NCBI GenBank assembly: GCA_020832235.1
Contig: JAFIEZ010000008.1
Location: forward strand, 186,001 to 250,000
Source: Bacteroidota bacterium
Lineage (GTDB): Bacteria; Bacteroidota; Rhodothermia; Balneolales; HLUCCA01
Length of the DNA: 64,000 nucleotides
Direction: 5' to 3'
The translations under genes and the position numbers were made by a program. The notes below the pieces were generated by a model that worked only from the letters and a program-made list of their open reading frames with translations, was not told where the DNA came from and searched no databases. The number at the start of each line of letters is the position of its first letter. Position 1 is the first letter of the stretch. Shown one piece after another: positions 46,810-57,420 of this stretch.

Positions 46810-47976
46810 ATGCTAATTACCAGGTTGTCGCTTACAGGTTTTCGCAATCATGTGGATACCGCTGTTGCCTGGTCGCCTCGCTTGAATATCATCACCGGTC
46901 CGAACGGCGCCGGCAAAACGAACCTGATTGATGCCATTCATTACCTGTGTATGAGCCGCAGTTTTGTAGCTGCCACCGATCAGTATGTAGTCACCACCGG
47001 GGAGAAGATGTTCTCGGTGGAGGGGACCTTCGAGGGTGCTATTCGCAGCAAAGCCTTTACCGTGCGCTGCTCCTACTCCCGCGGGGACGGGAAGAAGATC
47101 TTTGTGAACGACAGTCCGCTGGACCGACTCTCAGACCTCATCGGACGTGTTCCGGTGGTGGTGCTGAGTCCCGATGATAAGAAACTGACCAGTGAAGGCC
47201 CTGCCGAAAGGCGTTCGTTTCTGGACGCTTTTATTGCCCAGCTTTCTTCGGCCTATTTACGCGATCTGATGGACTATCGCAGGGTGCTCAAACAACGCAA
47301 CGCCCTTTTGGGCGAATACCGCATGAGTCGCGACACCATGAAATCTATGATCGAGCCCTGGGATATGCAGCTTGTAGCTGCCGGAAGCCGCATAGTACAT
47401 ACCCGGGCTGTCACGCTGGACCGATATGCTTCGTATCTGGAGCAGGGCTACGAAACCATAGCGGGAATCGGGCATAAACCGGCGTTTGAATATAAGTCGA
47501 ATGTGGATGGATATTCGAATATTCGCATAAACAAAAGTAATGAATCGTCCGACTTACTCACCCGCATCCAGGAAACCTATGCACGGTTGCTTGAAGAGAG
47601 CTTCGACAAAGACCGTGAACGGCAGCAGACCAGTGTTGGTCCCCATCGCGACGATATCGTCTTTTATCTCAACGAACTCGAATTACGCAAATTCGGCTCC
47701 CAGGGTCAACATCGACTTTTCGCCCTCGCCCTGAAACTGGCCCAGCGCTCGTACTACGCCGACGAGCTGGGCGACCTCCCCATATTTCTGCTGGATGATG
47801 TGTTTGGCGACCTGGATCCCGGTAAAACCAGCGTACTGCTCGAAATGCTGCTCGCCCAGACCGGACAGGTGTTCATCACAGCCGCGAACCGAAACCTGTT
47901 CACCGACTTTTTTACACCATCCAAAGAGCAAGACGCTTTTTTCTCGGTCGAAGCAGGGGCAGTGAGTATTTCATAA
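46810..47976 (+). CDS. recF: DNA replication and repair protein RecF
   Basis: A 388-residue ABC-type ATPase that loads RecA at single-strand gaps. Walker A GPNGAGKTN (30-38), the ABC signature segment FGSQGQHRLFALALKLAQ and Walker B LPIFLLDDVFGDLD are present. The N-terminal TRLSLTGFRNH pattern is typical. It is 87 bp after the RRM gene on the same strand. The window places it about 10 kb from dnaA, not beside it as in many bacteria. Confidence 0.96.
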   Translation: MLITRLSLTGFRNHVDTAVAWSPRLNIITGPNGAGKTNLIDAIHYLCMSRSFVAATDQYVVTTGEKMFSVEGTFEGAIRSKAFTVRCSYSRGDGKKIFVNDSPLDRLSDLIGRVPVVVLSPDDKKLTSEGPAERRSFLDAFIAQLSSAYLRDLMDYRRVLKQRNALLGEYRMSRDTMKSMIEPWDMQLVAAGSRIVHTRAVTLDRYASYLEQGYETIAGIGHKPAFEYKSNVDGYSNIRINKSNESSDLLTRIQETYARLLEESFDKDRERQQTSVGPHRDDIVFYLNELELRKFGSQGQHRLFALALKLAQRSYYADELGDLPIFLLDDVFGDLDPGKTSVLLEMLLAQTGQVFITAANRNLFTDFFTPSKEQDAFFSVEAGAVSIS

Positions 47977-48179
47977 TGCCAATGAGACACCTTTCTCTGA
48001 GTAGATGCAGGGGCAGTTAGGATTGCGTAGTACTTACCCCGCCTGCTTTTTCTCAGTACAGACTGAGTCGTACACTATGGTCAGCAAGACGGCCTTCAAA
48101 AAGTCCCGACATGCCTTTCTACAAGCACATCCTAAAATGATAAACGTATCGGGTTGTCATCCCTGCCAGAAATTCTCCC

Positions 48180-48692
48180 TTATTTAATATCCTTCTTCAA
48201 ATCATCCAGCAGTGCCCGACAACTACGATAAACGATATCAAAGACCTTCTTGAACCCATCCATTCCGCCATAATACGGATCCGGTACAGCCCCATCATCA
48301 GGATCTGGATCGAAATCACGCAGCAGAACAATCTTATCATCCTGCTCGGGCTTCACCACCATCGTCTGTAAATCAGCCGCATTGCTATGATCCATCGCCA
48401 CAACCAGATCGAAATACTCCAGATCCGACGGCACGGCCTGCCGGGCGCGCGAAAATAATTTCACGCCATGCTGATTAGCCACCTCCTGACTCTTCGAATT
48501 CGCAGGATTTCCAACATGCCATGAGCCGGTGCCGGCAGAATCTATTTCGAAGTACTCATCCAGCTCGTCCTCCGTAACAAGGTGCTGAAAAACGCCCTCA
48601 GCGGTCGGACTACGGCAGATGTTGCCCAGACATACAAAGTTGATTCGATAGGGTTGCTCTTTGGTAATGGCTCGTCTTGGGAAGGTCATCAT
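48180..48692 (-). CDS. Low-molecular-weight protein-tyrosine phosphatase
   Basis: A 170-residue phosphatase. The catalytic CLGNICRS (C21-X5-R27) at the N-terminus is followed by the phosphate-binding PTAEG. The general acid is in DPYYGGMDGF (about 138-148). Length is typical. It could act on tyrosine-phosphorylated proteins or, as a stand-alone enzyme, in exopolysaccharide regulation, though no tyrosine kinase is adjacent. It converges with recF, separated by 203 bp without a clear element. The 247 bp upstream of its start hold no supported gene. Confidence 0.92.
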   Translation of the reverse strand: MMTFPRRAITKEQPYRINFVCLGNICRSPTAEGVFQHLVTEDELDEYFEIDSAGTGSWHVGNPANSKSQEVANQHGVKLFSRARQAVPSDLEYFDLVVAMDHSNAADLQTMVVKPEQDDKIVLLRDFDPDPDDGAVPDPYYGGMDGFKKVFDIVYRSCRALLDDLKKDIK

Positions 48693-48939
48693 GGTTAGCT
48701 TATTTAGTCATTGAATTGTGATGAAGTATAACCAAATCTTGGACTGTGCGCAAAGCGGTCTGTTCGTTGTTCTGTATCCGGGAATTACATTGATCTGCAT
48801 CAAATACCGCACCATAAGCAACCGTCATGTTCAACAAGTTCAGTTACAGGTAGCATCTCCAAAAATGACGGAAAAGCTGTATAATTATGAGCAGTGTCAA
48901 CGTCAGCCGGAAGCATAGAAACACCATCAACACAAGATC

Positions 48940-51066
<2,127 letters not shown>

Positions 51067-51245
51067 GGCCGTGCTGTAACAAAGAAAATGATTCGTTTAC
51101 CGCAGTAAGAAAGTCGAAGCCCCTGGGCAGGAGGGATGTCAGCGCTGTTTATCGCGTACTTCGGCCTGATTTGCCCGGAATGGATGCGTTTTAATCCGGT
51201 AATTTCGTACCTTTGGTGATCCGTTTTCATCATAATTTTGTGCAC

Positions 51246-52208
51246 ATGTCCATCTCCATCGACGACCTGAAATCAGGCAACAGACGAACCCTCAGCAAGG
51301 CCATAACCCTCATTGAAAGCACACGCGCCGAGGACCGCGAATCGGCTCAGAAACTGCTGCAAGATGCCATGCCGTTCACGGGAGGTGCCTGGAGAATCGG
51401 GGTCAGTGGTGTGCCGGGCGTAGGAAAAAGCACGTTTATCGAGTCTCTCGGGATGTTGCTCATCGCCCGTGGACTCAAGGTTGCGGTGCTAGCCGTAGAT
51501 CCGAGCTCTCCGTTCTCGGGGGGGAGCATACTGGGCGACAAAACCCGCATGGAGAAATTGGTTGCCCACGAAGATGCCTTTATTCGTCCTTCGCCAACGG
51601 CGGGGAGCCTGGGTGGTGTGACGCAGCGCACGAGGGAATCCATCCTGCTGTGCGAAGCTGCCGGATATGACGTAATTCTCATCGAAACCGTCGGGGTGGG
51701 ACAAAGCGAGTACGAGGTGGCCTCCATGAGCGATCTGTTTTTGCTGCTCATGCTTCCGGGCGCCGGCGACGCGTTGCAGGGCATCAAGCGCGGTATACTG
51801 GAGCTGGCCAATGTGATGGTGGTGAACAAGTGCGACGGTGATAATCGGGATAGGGCCGAAGCCGCCCGACGGGAGATTGAGCAGGGACTGCATTATTTGC
51901 AGTCGCGGGAGGAGACCGTTGAAACCCGGGTTTTCCTGTGCAGCGCCCTCACCAACGAAGGCATCGAAGCGGTCTGGGACCATACCCTGAAGCAACTTGA
52001 AGAGCTGAAATCCAGCAAGCGGCTCGACTCCAACCGCCGCAAGCAGAACCTGAACTGGGTGAAAAGCCTGGTCGAGCAGCAGGTGCTGCACCGGTTTTGG
52101 AACGATGGTAATGTACAGGCCGACTATATGAAAGCCATTACCGAGCTCCGGTCAGGCAGCATCACACCTATGCAGGCGGTAGACGACATCCTCAAAAATA
52201 GTCCATAA
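51246..52208 (+). CDS. meaB: Methylmalonyl-CoA mutase-associated GTPase MeaB
   Basis: A 320-residue G3E-family GTPase that protects and activates the mutase. The start at ATG 51246 is chosen over an upstream TTG 11 codons earlier. The P-loop GVPGVGKST (55-63), the ETVGVGQSE switch and NKCDGD are present. The C-terminal segment IEAVWDHTLKQ corresponds to the dimerisation arm. It is adjacent to the mutase gene, forming a functional pair. Confidence 0.94.
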   Translation: MSISIDDLKSGNRRTLSKAITLIESTRAEDRESAQKLLQDAMPFTGGAWRIGVSGVPGVGKSTFIESLGMLLIARGLKVAVLAVDPSSPFSGGSILGDKTRMEKLVAHEDAFIRPSPTAGSLGGVTQRTRESILLCEAAGYDVILIETVGVGQSEYEVASMSDLFLLLMLPGAGDALQGIKRGILELANVMVVNKCDGDNRDRAEAARREIEQGLHYLQSREETVETRVFLCSALTNEGIEAVWDHTLKQLEELKSSKRLDSNRRKQNLNWVKSLVEQQVLHRFWNDGNVQADYMKAITELRSGSITPMQAVDDILKNSP

Positions 52209-52530
52209 CCGTAATCAATTTGCGATTATCTAGCCGATGTCTCGCCCGCTCTCCACGCACATCTGATTTTCCACACGCACATCCAAACTGTACGACTCAA
52301 CGACAGGTTCTGATACCTTAATGATAGCATGCCGTACAGCGGCTGTTCATCTTTTCAACCCTGAAATCTCGCAACGTGCAGTGCCTCAACGATTCCGAAA
52401 GCCCTCCGTAAAGGTTTCGTGACATAATGACCACGAATGTTTTCTTCCTTAGGAACTTTCTGTAATTATTTATATGTTTAAACAAATATCAGTTAAACAA
52501 CTAATAATTCATACAAAACTCATTAGCATT
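52209..52530. other. Intergenic region between meaB and the YceI gene
   Basis: The 322 bp contain no supported gene. They include the promoter of the YceI gene in the AT-rich stretch before 52531, but no palindrome or hairpin stands out. Confidence 0.5.
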
Positions 52531-53058
52531 ATGGCAACCTGGACATTAGATAAAGACCATTCTGAAATTCGTTTCAAAGCAAAGCACCTCATGATTACTA
52601 CCGTTACGGGTCAGTTCAAGGAATATGAGGCTACGGTTGATGCGAAAGAAGAAGACTTTGATGCGGCTCCGATTCATTTTACAGCAAAAACGGCTTCTGT
52701 TGAAACCGGTAACAACCAGCGTGATGAACATCTTCGAAGCGACGATTTCTTCAACGTCGAGCAGTATCCTGATCTTACGTTTAAAGCCAATGGCATGGAG
52801 AAAAAAGGTGAAAGTGAATATGTTATGACCGGTGAAATGACCATTCGCGACGTAACCAAGCCGATAACGTTGAATGTGGAATTCGCTGGTCTTGCGAAAG
52901 ATCCCTGGGGACAAACCAGAGCCGGATTCACCTTTGAGGGTAAGCTCAATAGAAAAGATTTCGGACTGAAATTCCACGTCGTAAACGAAGCTGGTAACCT
53001 GCTCGTGAGCGATGAAATCAAACTTCTAGGCGAAATTCAGCTGCTTAAAGGCGAGTAA
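52531..53058 (+). CDS. YceI-family lipid/isoprenoid-binding protein
   Basis: A 175-residue lipocalin-like beta-barrel protein. The start ATG 52531 gives MATWTLDKDHSEIRFKAKHL, the family opening; an earlier reading from 52474 adds 19 residues with no supporting match. Segments FNVEQYPDLTFKA and GEMTIRDVTKPITLNVEF are typical. It lacks a signal peptide, so it may be cytosolic, unlike the secreted E. coli protein. It binds polyisoprenoid-type ligands in known members. A strong terminator follows its stop. Confidence 0.88.
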   Translation: MATWTLDKDHSEIRFKAKHLMITTVTGQFKEYEATVDAKEEDFDAAPIHFTAKTASVETGNNQRDEHLRSDDFFNVEQYPDLTFKANGMEKKGESEYVMTGEMTIRDVTKPITLNVEFAGLAKDPWGQTRAGFTFEGKLNRKDFGLKFHVVNEAGNLLVSDEIKLLGEIQLLKGE

Positions 53059-53099
53059 TCGAAAAGCAGCAGTCTGTAGATGTAGTCTATGGTTAGCGT

Positions 53100-53132
53100 A
53101 AGGCCGGTGGGGGTATCCAACCGGCCTTTTTT
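53100..53132 (+). terminator. Rho-independent terminator after the YceI gene
   Basis: AAGGCCGGT (53100-53108) pairs perfectly with ACCGGCCTT (53120-53128) and is followed by a run of Ts to 53132. The 11-nt loop and GC-rich stem make it a strong terminator on the plus strand, and an A-rich tail on the other strand makes it less likely for the opposite gene. Confidence 0.8.
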
Positions 53133-53298
53133 GTTTCAACATACCGTACGTTGAGACCAAGTCCGGCTAATACACCGCTTCAGCAGTGACGAGAACAAAT
53201 ACTTTGGGCAATCGGCACGAACCATTGACCAGGCGATACATGCGCAATGCCTGTAGTTGCACGCAAGAAACGTTGGATCGATGCATATCGTTTTATTA

Positions 53299-53382
53299 CC
53301 CCAACAGCTTGGCAATGGTCTGCAACTACGTGAAGGTCTACCCCAACAGCTTGGCAATGGTCTGCAGCTGCATGAAGGTCGT
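53299..53382 (-). repeat. 42-bp tandem duplication at the end of the acyl-CoA dehydrogenase gene
   Basis: Two adjacent 42-bp units, 53299-53340 and 53341-53382, share most bases. The second unit encodes the last 13 codons and ends at the gene's stop codon (53338-53340, TAG), which is followed by the first unit. That unit, read in the same frame, would extend the product by a copy of the same C-terminus if the stop were lost. The unit contains its own stop. Confidence 0.75.
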
Positions 53383-54501
53383 TCCTTCATAGATTTTGCC
53401 AATTTTAGCGTCGCGATAAAACTTTTCAACCGGATATTCACTTACATAACCATATCCCCCGAAGACTTCAATGGCCGATGAGGCCACGCGCTCGGCCACC
53501 TCAGAGGAATAAAACTTGGCCATGGCTGCCTCCTTTAGAAACGGCTGACCCGCTTCCTTAAGCCTTGCCGCCTGATACACCATCAATCGGGCCAGTTCGA
53601 TTTCGGTAGCCAGACGAGCCAGCTCAAACTGCATCCCTTGAAACGATCCGATGGTTTTGCCAAATTGCTTACGTTCTTTTGCGTAGGTCAATGCCGCATC
53701 AAACGCACCCCGGGCAATGCCCACCATCTGCGCGCCAATGCCAATGCGGCCTTCGTTGAGGGTTTCAATGGCAATTTTGTAGCCTTTGCCTACTTCACCC
53801 AGTACGTTGACATCCGGCACTTCACAATCCTCAAAAATAAGCTCTGTGGTGGAACTTGCCCGAATTCCGAGTTTGTCTTCTTTCTTACCGATGCTAAATC
53901 CGGGCATACCGGGCTCCACGATAAATGCCGTAATTCCTTTGTATCCATCTTCCGGACTCACATTGGCGAACACGATAAAAACGCCGGCTTCTTTGCCGTT
54001 GGTAATCCAAAGTTTATGTCCGTTCAAGATCCATTTATCGCCCTTTTTCACAGCTCTGAGTTTAAGAGAGAAGGCATCGCTGCCCGAACTGGCCTCAGAA
54101 AGGGCATAAGCACCTACGGTATCGGTTGCCAGTCGGGGTAAATAGCGTTGTTTAATATCGTCGCTTGCCCAGTGATTAAAGGCATTGATAACCAATGTGT
54201 TATGTACATCCACAAACACACCAACGGCGGGATCAACACGGGAAATTTCCTCAATAGCCACAATCGACATGAAAAAACTTCCTCCGGCACCATCATATTT
54301 TTCGGGGATTTCAATGGCCATGAGCCCCTGCTCAAAACAACCATCCATAATATCTTTACGCAATTCCGCGGCCTTATCCATTTCATGAATATGAGGAGCA
54401 ATCGCCCCTCTGGCAAAATCAGCGGCGGCATCGCGCAACATTTGTTCATCTTCGGTTAAGGTGGTGAGCGGAGCAATACGTGGTAACGTGTCGATGGCCA
54501 T
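53338..54501 (-). CDS. Acyl-CoA dehydrogenase
   Basis: A 387-residue FAD-dependent dehydrogenase that makes the alpha-beta double bond in an acyl-CoA. The N-terminal helical domain, the middle beta domain (AYALSEASSGSDAF, LNGHKLWITNGKEAGVF) and the C-terminal helical domain with KQFGKTIGSFQGMQF are present. The catalytic Glu is expected in IYEGTTF near the C-terminus. Length is typical of short- or branched-chain enzymes. It could feed the propionyl/methylmalonyl-CoA route encoded nearby, but its substrate is not known. Its 3' end contains a tandem duplication. Confidence 0.93.
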   Translation of the reverse strand: MAIDTLPRIAPLTTLTEDEQMLRDAAADFARGAIAPHIHEMDKAAELRKDIMDGCFEQGLMAIEIPEKYDGAGGSFFMSIVAIEEISRVDPAVGVFVDVHNTLVINAFNHWASDDIKQRYLPRLATDTVGAYALSEASSGSDAFSLKLRAVKKGDKWILNGHKLWITNGKEAGVFIVFANVSPEDGYKGITAFIVEPGMPGFSIGKKEDKLGIRASSTTELIFEDCEVPDVNVLGEVGKGYKIAIETLNEGRIGIGAQMVGIARGAFDAALTYAKERKQFGKTIGSFQGMQFELARLATEIELARLMVYQAARLKEAGQPFLKEAAMAKFYSSEVAERVASSAIEVFGGYGYVSEYPVEKFYRDAKIGKIYEGTTFMQLQTIAKLLG

Positions 54502-54704
54502 AAAGAAAACAGTTTAGGTAAGGTGATTGGAATTAAGTAAATCCGGTTTTGTATTCAATGATCGAAATATACCAAATATGGCTTCAAATTTGTCTATGTA
54601 AGCGCTTTTTTAACTTCAACGATCAGGATTTACAAGATTGAAACACAAAAAAGATGTTGACCGTATGCGCGCGCAGTAAGCTTTTGTGCTAACAAACGTA
54701 AAAT

Positions 54705-54733
54705 AACCTTAACAAACTTTGTTTGTTAAGGTT
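54705..54733. repeat. Perfect 13-bp inverted repeat with TTT centre
   Basis: AACCTTAACAAAC (54705-54717) and GTTTGTTAAGGTT (54721-54733) are exact reverse complements separated by TTT. A further TAACAAAC lies about 15 bp upstream. It is 71 bp before the small membrane-protein gene. It may be an operator or an RNA hairpin. No T-run follows, so a terminator is unlikely. Confidence 0.6.
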
Positions 54734-54803
54734 TAGTTCTATATTGAATAGTCATAAGCCATTATGAATCAATTAATTAATCATCTTCAGAACAGGTAAA
54801 CTT

Positions 54804-54996
54804 ATGAAAAAAGTAATCGGCGGAATTATGGCCTTGGCCGGACTGGCGGGAACAATCTATTATACAATATCTTGATGACTCGGAGTCGTTTGAGGTACTG
54901 GGTGCAGATGTAGCAGTGAGTACAGGTGATTATGTGCCGATAATAATATCTGCAGCAGTGTTGGTAATTGGATTGCTTGTAACCCGTATCAAATAA
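54804..54996 (+). pseudogene. Small membrane protein gene broken by a one-base frameshift
   Basis: ATG 54804 starts MKKVIGGIMALAGLAGTIYY, which stops at TGA after 23 residues. In the next frame the sequence continues YLDDSESFEVLGADVAVS, then STGDYVPIIISAAVLVIGLL and ends at TAA 54996. Removing one base near 54864 (TATTATACAATAT to TATTATCAATAT) restores a single 63-residue reading with one membrane helix at each end. The downstream part has no start of its own in frame. The gene is therefore disrupted, or a sequence error is present, or ribosomes shift here. The family is unassigned. Confidence 0.6.
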
Positions 54997-55040
54997 GCAC
55001 AGTCCGGTGCTTGAATACAGAGGGTTTTGAAGTGTAACAA

Positions 55041-55225
55041 CGGTCGATGCTGGAAAAGCTTAATTACATGTGTGCAGCCTTGCGAACTTGTTTGAAGCGG
55101 CTGTAGCGGTCGATGCTGGAAAATCACGAGGCATGGTAGTGCAGCCTCGTGTACATGTATAGAGCAGCTTCATCGGTCGTTTCTGAAAAGAAATTAAATG
55201 GAAAAGTGCAGCCTTGCGAAAGGAA
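55041..55225. repeat. Three degenerate ~66-bp tandem units
   Basis: Copies start at 55041, 55107 and 55174 (spacing 66 and 67 bp). Each opens with CGGTCG followed by a CTGGAAAA-like segment and has GTGCAGCCT about 32 bp later. The third copy is truncated and more diverged. A weak partial unit may precede the first (GTTTTGAAG-like tail near 55025). The units contain no conserved reading frame. Confidence 0.6.
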
Positions 55226-55239
55226 CACTCGACCAGTAG

Positions 55240-55701
55240 TTAATTCCCACCTCTACCACCGTTACGGGCATATTGGCGGCTCATCTCCATCCATTTGTTG
55301 AATTGCTCATCCGAGAGTACTTCACGCACCTGGGCATGCATGTCATCGGCTTGTTGCCGCATCTCCGCACGCAGCTGATCGCGGTTCTCCTCACGAACGG
55401 TGCGCATATTACGCCGGCTGGTTGCCATAATCACAAAAAAAGGTTCAACCTGCTCCTCTTCCAGCGCCAATTCCGAAATCATACGCATGCGAAACTCACG
55501 ATACTGTTGTTCCTGATGCTGACCTGCGCCACGATCTCCATCACGCATCCGCTCCGCTCTGCCGTTGCGCTCCTCCCAGACCACCTCATTATAGGTTGCC
55601 ACAGATGGTGAGGTAAGTCCTCGGAAAAAGTAACCGCTGCCCGCCCCGATCAGAAAGGTTAGCGCAAATAAAAGTACAATAGTGGATGTCTGTTTCAACA
55701 T
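55240..55701 (-). CDS. Membrane-anchored periplasmic Spy/CnrX-like protein
   Basis: A 153-residue protein with one N-terminal membrane anchor (about 8-28, VLLFALTFLIGAGSGYF). A helical, charged periplasmic domain contains LALEEEQVEPFF and repeats of Arg/Glu/Met (for example AQVREVLSDEQFNKW), as in the metal-resistance/Spy family. Its gene is the last of a sigma/anti-sigma unit, 2 bp after the 111-residue membrane protein. By analogy with CnrX it may sense a periplasmic signal such as a metal. That role is inferred. Confidence 0.7.
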   Translation of the reverse strand: MLKQTSTIVLLFALTFLIGAGSGYFFRGLTSPSVATYNEVVWEERNGRAERMRDGDRGAGQHQEQQYREFRMRMISELALEEEQVEPFFVIMATSRRNMRTVREENRDQLRAEMRQQADDMHAQVREVLSDEQFNKWMEMSRQYARNGGRGGN

Positions 55702-55703
55702 GA

Positions 55704-56039
55704 TTAAAATTCCATCAAAAAGGTGAACTCAGGTATTTCATGCACGATTTCGTCGTTTAACTCACCAAGCAGCCAGCTCTCCACAACCGGTGTGTCCGTT
55801 ACGTACACCGCGGTATCGCTTGTATAGTCCAGCCAGGCCGTAATCGCAAAAACAGTGAGGACCGAAGCCAGCACGTAACGGCGAAAAACACGTACAACCA
55901 TACGGGGTACAAACTCAGCAGGATCGTATTTTTCTCGTGCAAGTCGCGCTTTCATTCGGGTTACAGCCCAGCCATCGGGCTCGATTTTTCCATAACCCGA
56001 TTTCAGCGTATTAAGGGTGTATCGTCTATCAGATTTCAT
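55704..56039 (-). CDS. Single-pass membrane protein, probable anti-sigma factor
   Basis: A 111-residue protein with one membrane helix (about 55-70), a basic cytosolic N-terminal region and a short C-terminal tail on the other side. It shows no recognisable anti-sigma domain motif. Its start overlaps the sigma-factor gene end by 11 bp, and the next gene follows after 2 bp. That context makes it the probable membrane anti-sigma of the ECF factor. An alternative is an unrelated small membrane protein. Confidence 0.6.
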   Translation of the reverse strand: MKSDRRYTLNTLKSGYGKIEPDGWAVTRMKARLAREKYDPAEFVPRMVVRVFRRYVLASVLTVFAITAWLDYTSDTAVYVTDTPVVESWLLGELNDEIVHEIPEFTFLMEF

Positions 56040-56583
56040 AATGAATACCTTTTTTCAAGAGTATATCCCGAAGCTTTTTCCGGGCGTAAAATAGTCTGCT
56101 TTTAAGGGTGCCTTCCGGTTCGCCGGTTATTTCAGCAATTTGTTTATATGGCAGCTCTTCAAGCTCTTTCCAGATTACCAGACTTCGGTAGGGTTCGTCC
56201 AGTTCGGTAATGGCCTGTCTTACAATCAACTGAATTTCACGAACATCCATCTGCTCATCGTCTGATTCTGATTGAGCAAAGTCGTTCGGTTCATGCTCAT
56301 CGTTCATGGGCCATAATAATCCCAGAAATCTGCGAACTTTCTGCTTCCGCATCGCATCGTACACCGTGTTTCTGGCAATTTTATACAGCCAGGTTGAAAG
56401 CGCACTTCCACGATTAAATGAATCTGCACTTCGATAGGCCTTCAGAAATACATCCTGCGTGAGATCCTCAGCATCCAGTCCGCTCCCCCAAGTCATTCCC
56501 GATACATAGCGATAAACCAAAGCATAATGCGATTCCAGCTCCCGCTCAATATCACGTTCAGTAAATCTGCCGGAGTCGGTCAT
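56029..56583 (-). CDS. ECF-type RNA polymerase sigma factor
   Basis: A 184-residue group IV sigma factor, starting at ATG 56583 because the earlier reading frame up to 56685 has no family match. Region 2 includes DAEDLTQDVFLKAY and STWLYKIARNTVYDAMRK. Region 4 includes LPYKQIAEITGEPEGTLKSR with the recognition helix. It is the second gene of a unit: Spy-like, sigma, membrane protein, Spy/CnrX-like. The overlap with the next gene indicates translational coupling with the putative anti-sigma. Confidence 0.9.
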   Translation of the reverse strand: MTDSGRFTERDIERELESHYALVYRYVSGMTWGSGLDAEDLTQDVFLKAYRSADSFNRGSALSTWLYKIARNTVYDAMRKQKVRRFLGLLWPMNDEHEPNDFAQSESDDEQMDVREIQLIVRQAITELDEPYRSLVIWKELEELPYKQIAEITGEPEGTLKSRLFYARKKLRDILLKKGIHYEI

Positions 56584-56684
56584 GGTTTGATCAGGGGTAA
56601 CAGAAAAGGTGGGGGGCAGATCATCCTGCACCCCACGTGCACACCAAAGTAAGGAATCCAGAGATATGTGTACAGATGGAATCA

Positions 56685-57254
56685 TTACTCTTGTGGAGCG
56701 CGACGGCCTCGCTGAAAGGTGTCATCTTGCTGCCGCATACCACGCTGAATACCAGCACCCTCGCCATCGCGATTACCACGCTGAACACCGGCGCCATCCC
56801 TGCGACGTTCGCCCTGCATCATGCCCTGTCGGTTTCCGCCCTGCATCATACCATATCCGCCTCGGTTGCCCGAACGCTCAGACTGATTCAGCTCACGGCG
56901 TTCTTCCCGCAATGTTTCCAGCTTTGCATACTGCTCTTCGGTGAGTATCTGCCGGAGGCCGTCTTGATGACGCTCCCTCATAGATTCAACAGCGGACCGC
57001 ATTTCGTTTGGAGTAGTATCTCCCTCCTGAAAAGTCGCCCGCATAGCCTGTCGCTCAATGGCGCCGCTGTTTCGCAGGTCGAGTATCTGCAGGCGCTGTT
57101 GGTCGGTAAGCTGCAGGGCTTCGGTCATTTGTGGTGCGAGGATGCCTCCCTGAACGGCACCTGAACGCTGACCGCGTTGCTGAGCGTCAGCTGAAAATAC
57201 TCCAGCTACTAATAGTATGGCCAGCGTGATGGAGAGTGTTTTAAGCGTTTTCAT
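56685..57254 (-). CDS. Secreted Spy-like/LTXXQ periplasmic protein with Gly/Arg-rich tail
   Basis: A 189-residue protein starting at ATG 57254 with a signal peptide (about 1-24, cleavage near ADA-QQ). The first half has LQLTDQQRLQILDLRN, close to the LTxxQ motif, and helical segments rich in Arg, Glu and Met. The second half is Gly/Arg/Met/Gln-rich with repeats such as GGYGMMQGGN, GMMQGERRRD. It may chaperone or sense metals or misfolded proteins in the periplasm. It lies upstream of the sigma gene in the same direction, with a 101-bp gap. A second start near 57380 is less likely because it would bury the signal peptide. Confidence 0.7.
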   Translation of the reverse strand: MKTLKTLSITLAILLVAGVFSADAQQRGQRSGAVQGGILAPQMTEALQLTDQQRLQILDLRNSGAIERQAMRATFQEGDTTPNEMRSAVESMRERHQDGLRQILTEEQYAKLETLREERRELNQSERSGNRGGYGMMQGGNRQGMMQGERRRDGAGVQRGNRDGEGAGIQRGMRQQDDTFQRGRRAPQE

Positions 57255-57420
57255 AATAGATAAAATTTGAAGCGATGTGTTATAGTTAAGAATCGCGCGT
57301 TCTTTATCATTAGACGCTTCACCCAGCAGATGGTTGAATAAAAAAAAGGATGCCGCCTCCGACATCCTTAAAATTGGCAAGAAAACCCGGTAAAATAGCG
57401 GGCATGTATGGAATGCTATC

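Larger units (their letters stand above)
54502..55239. other. Accessory-looking intergenic zone with repeats and a frameshifted gene
   Basis: The 738-bp gap contains, in order, a 13-bp inverted repeat (54705-54733), a small membrane-protein gene with a frameshift (54804-54996) and three ~66-bp repeat units (55041-55225). Its first 200 bp show nothing notable. Confidence 0.6.

Noticed and set aside
48718..48918. 66-codon plus-strand frame before the mutase gene
   Set aside because: It has no start context or homology and looks like open sequence in the divergent promoter region.
53100..53132. Bidirectional terminator also serving the acyl-CoA dehydrogenase
   Set aside because: The stem would be followed on the minus strand by non-T sequence, so termination is supported only for the YceI gene.
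55041..55225. CRISPR array
   Set aside because: Only three units, which are degenerate along their whole length, with no uniform ~30-bp repeat and spacer pattern and no cas genes.
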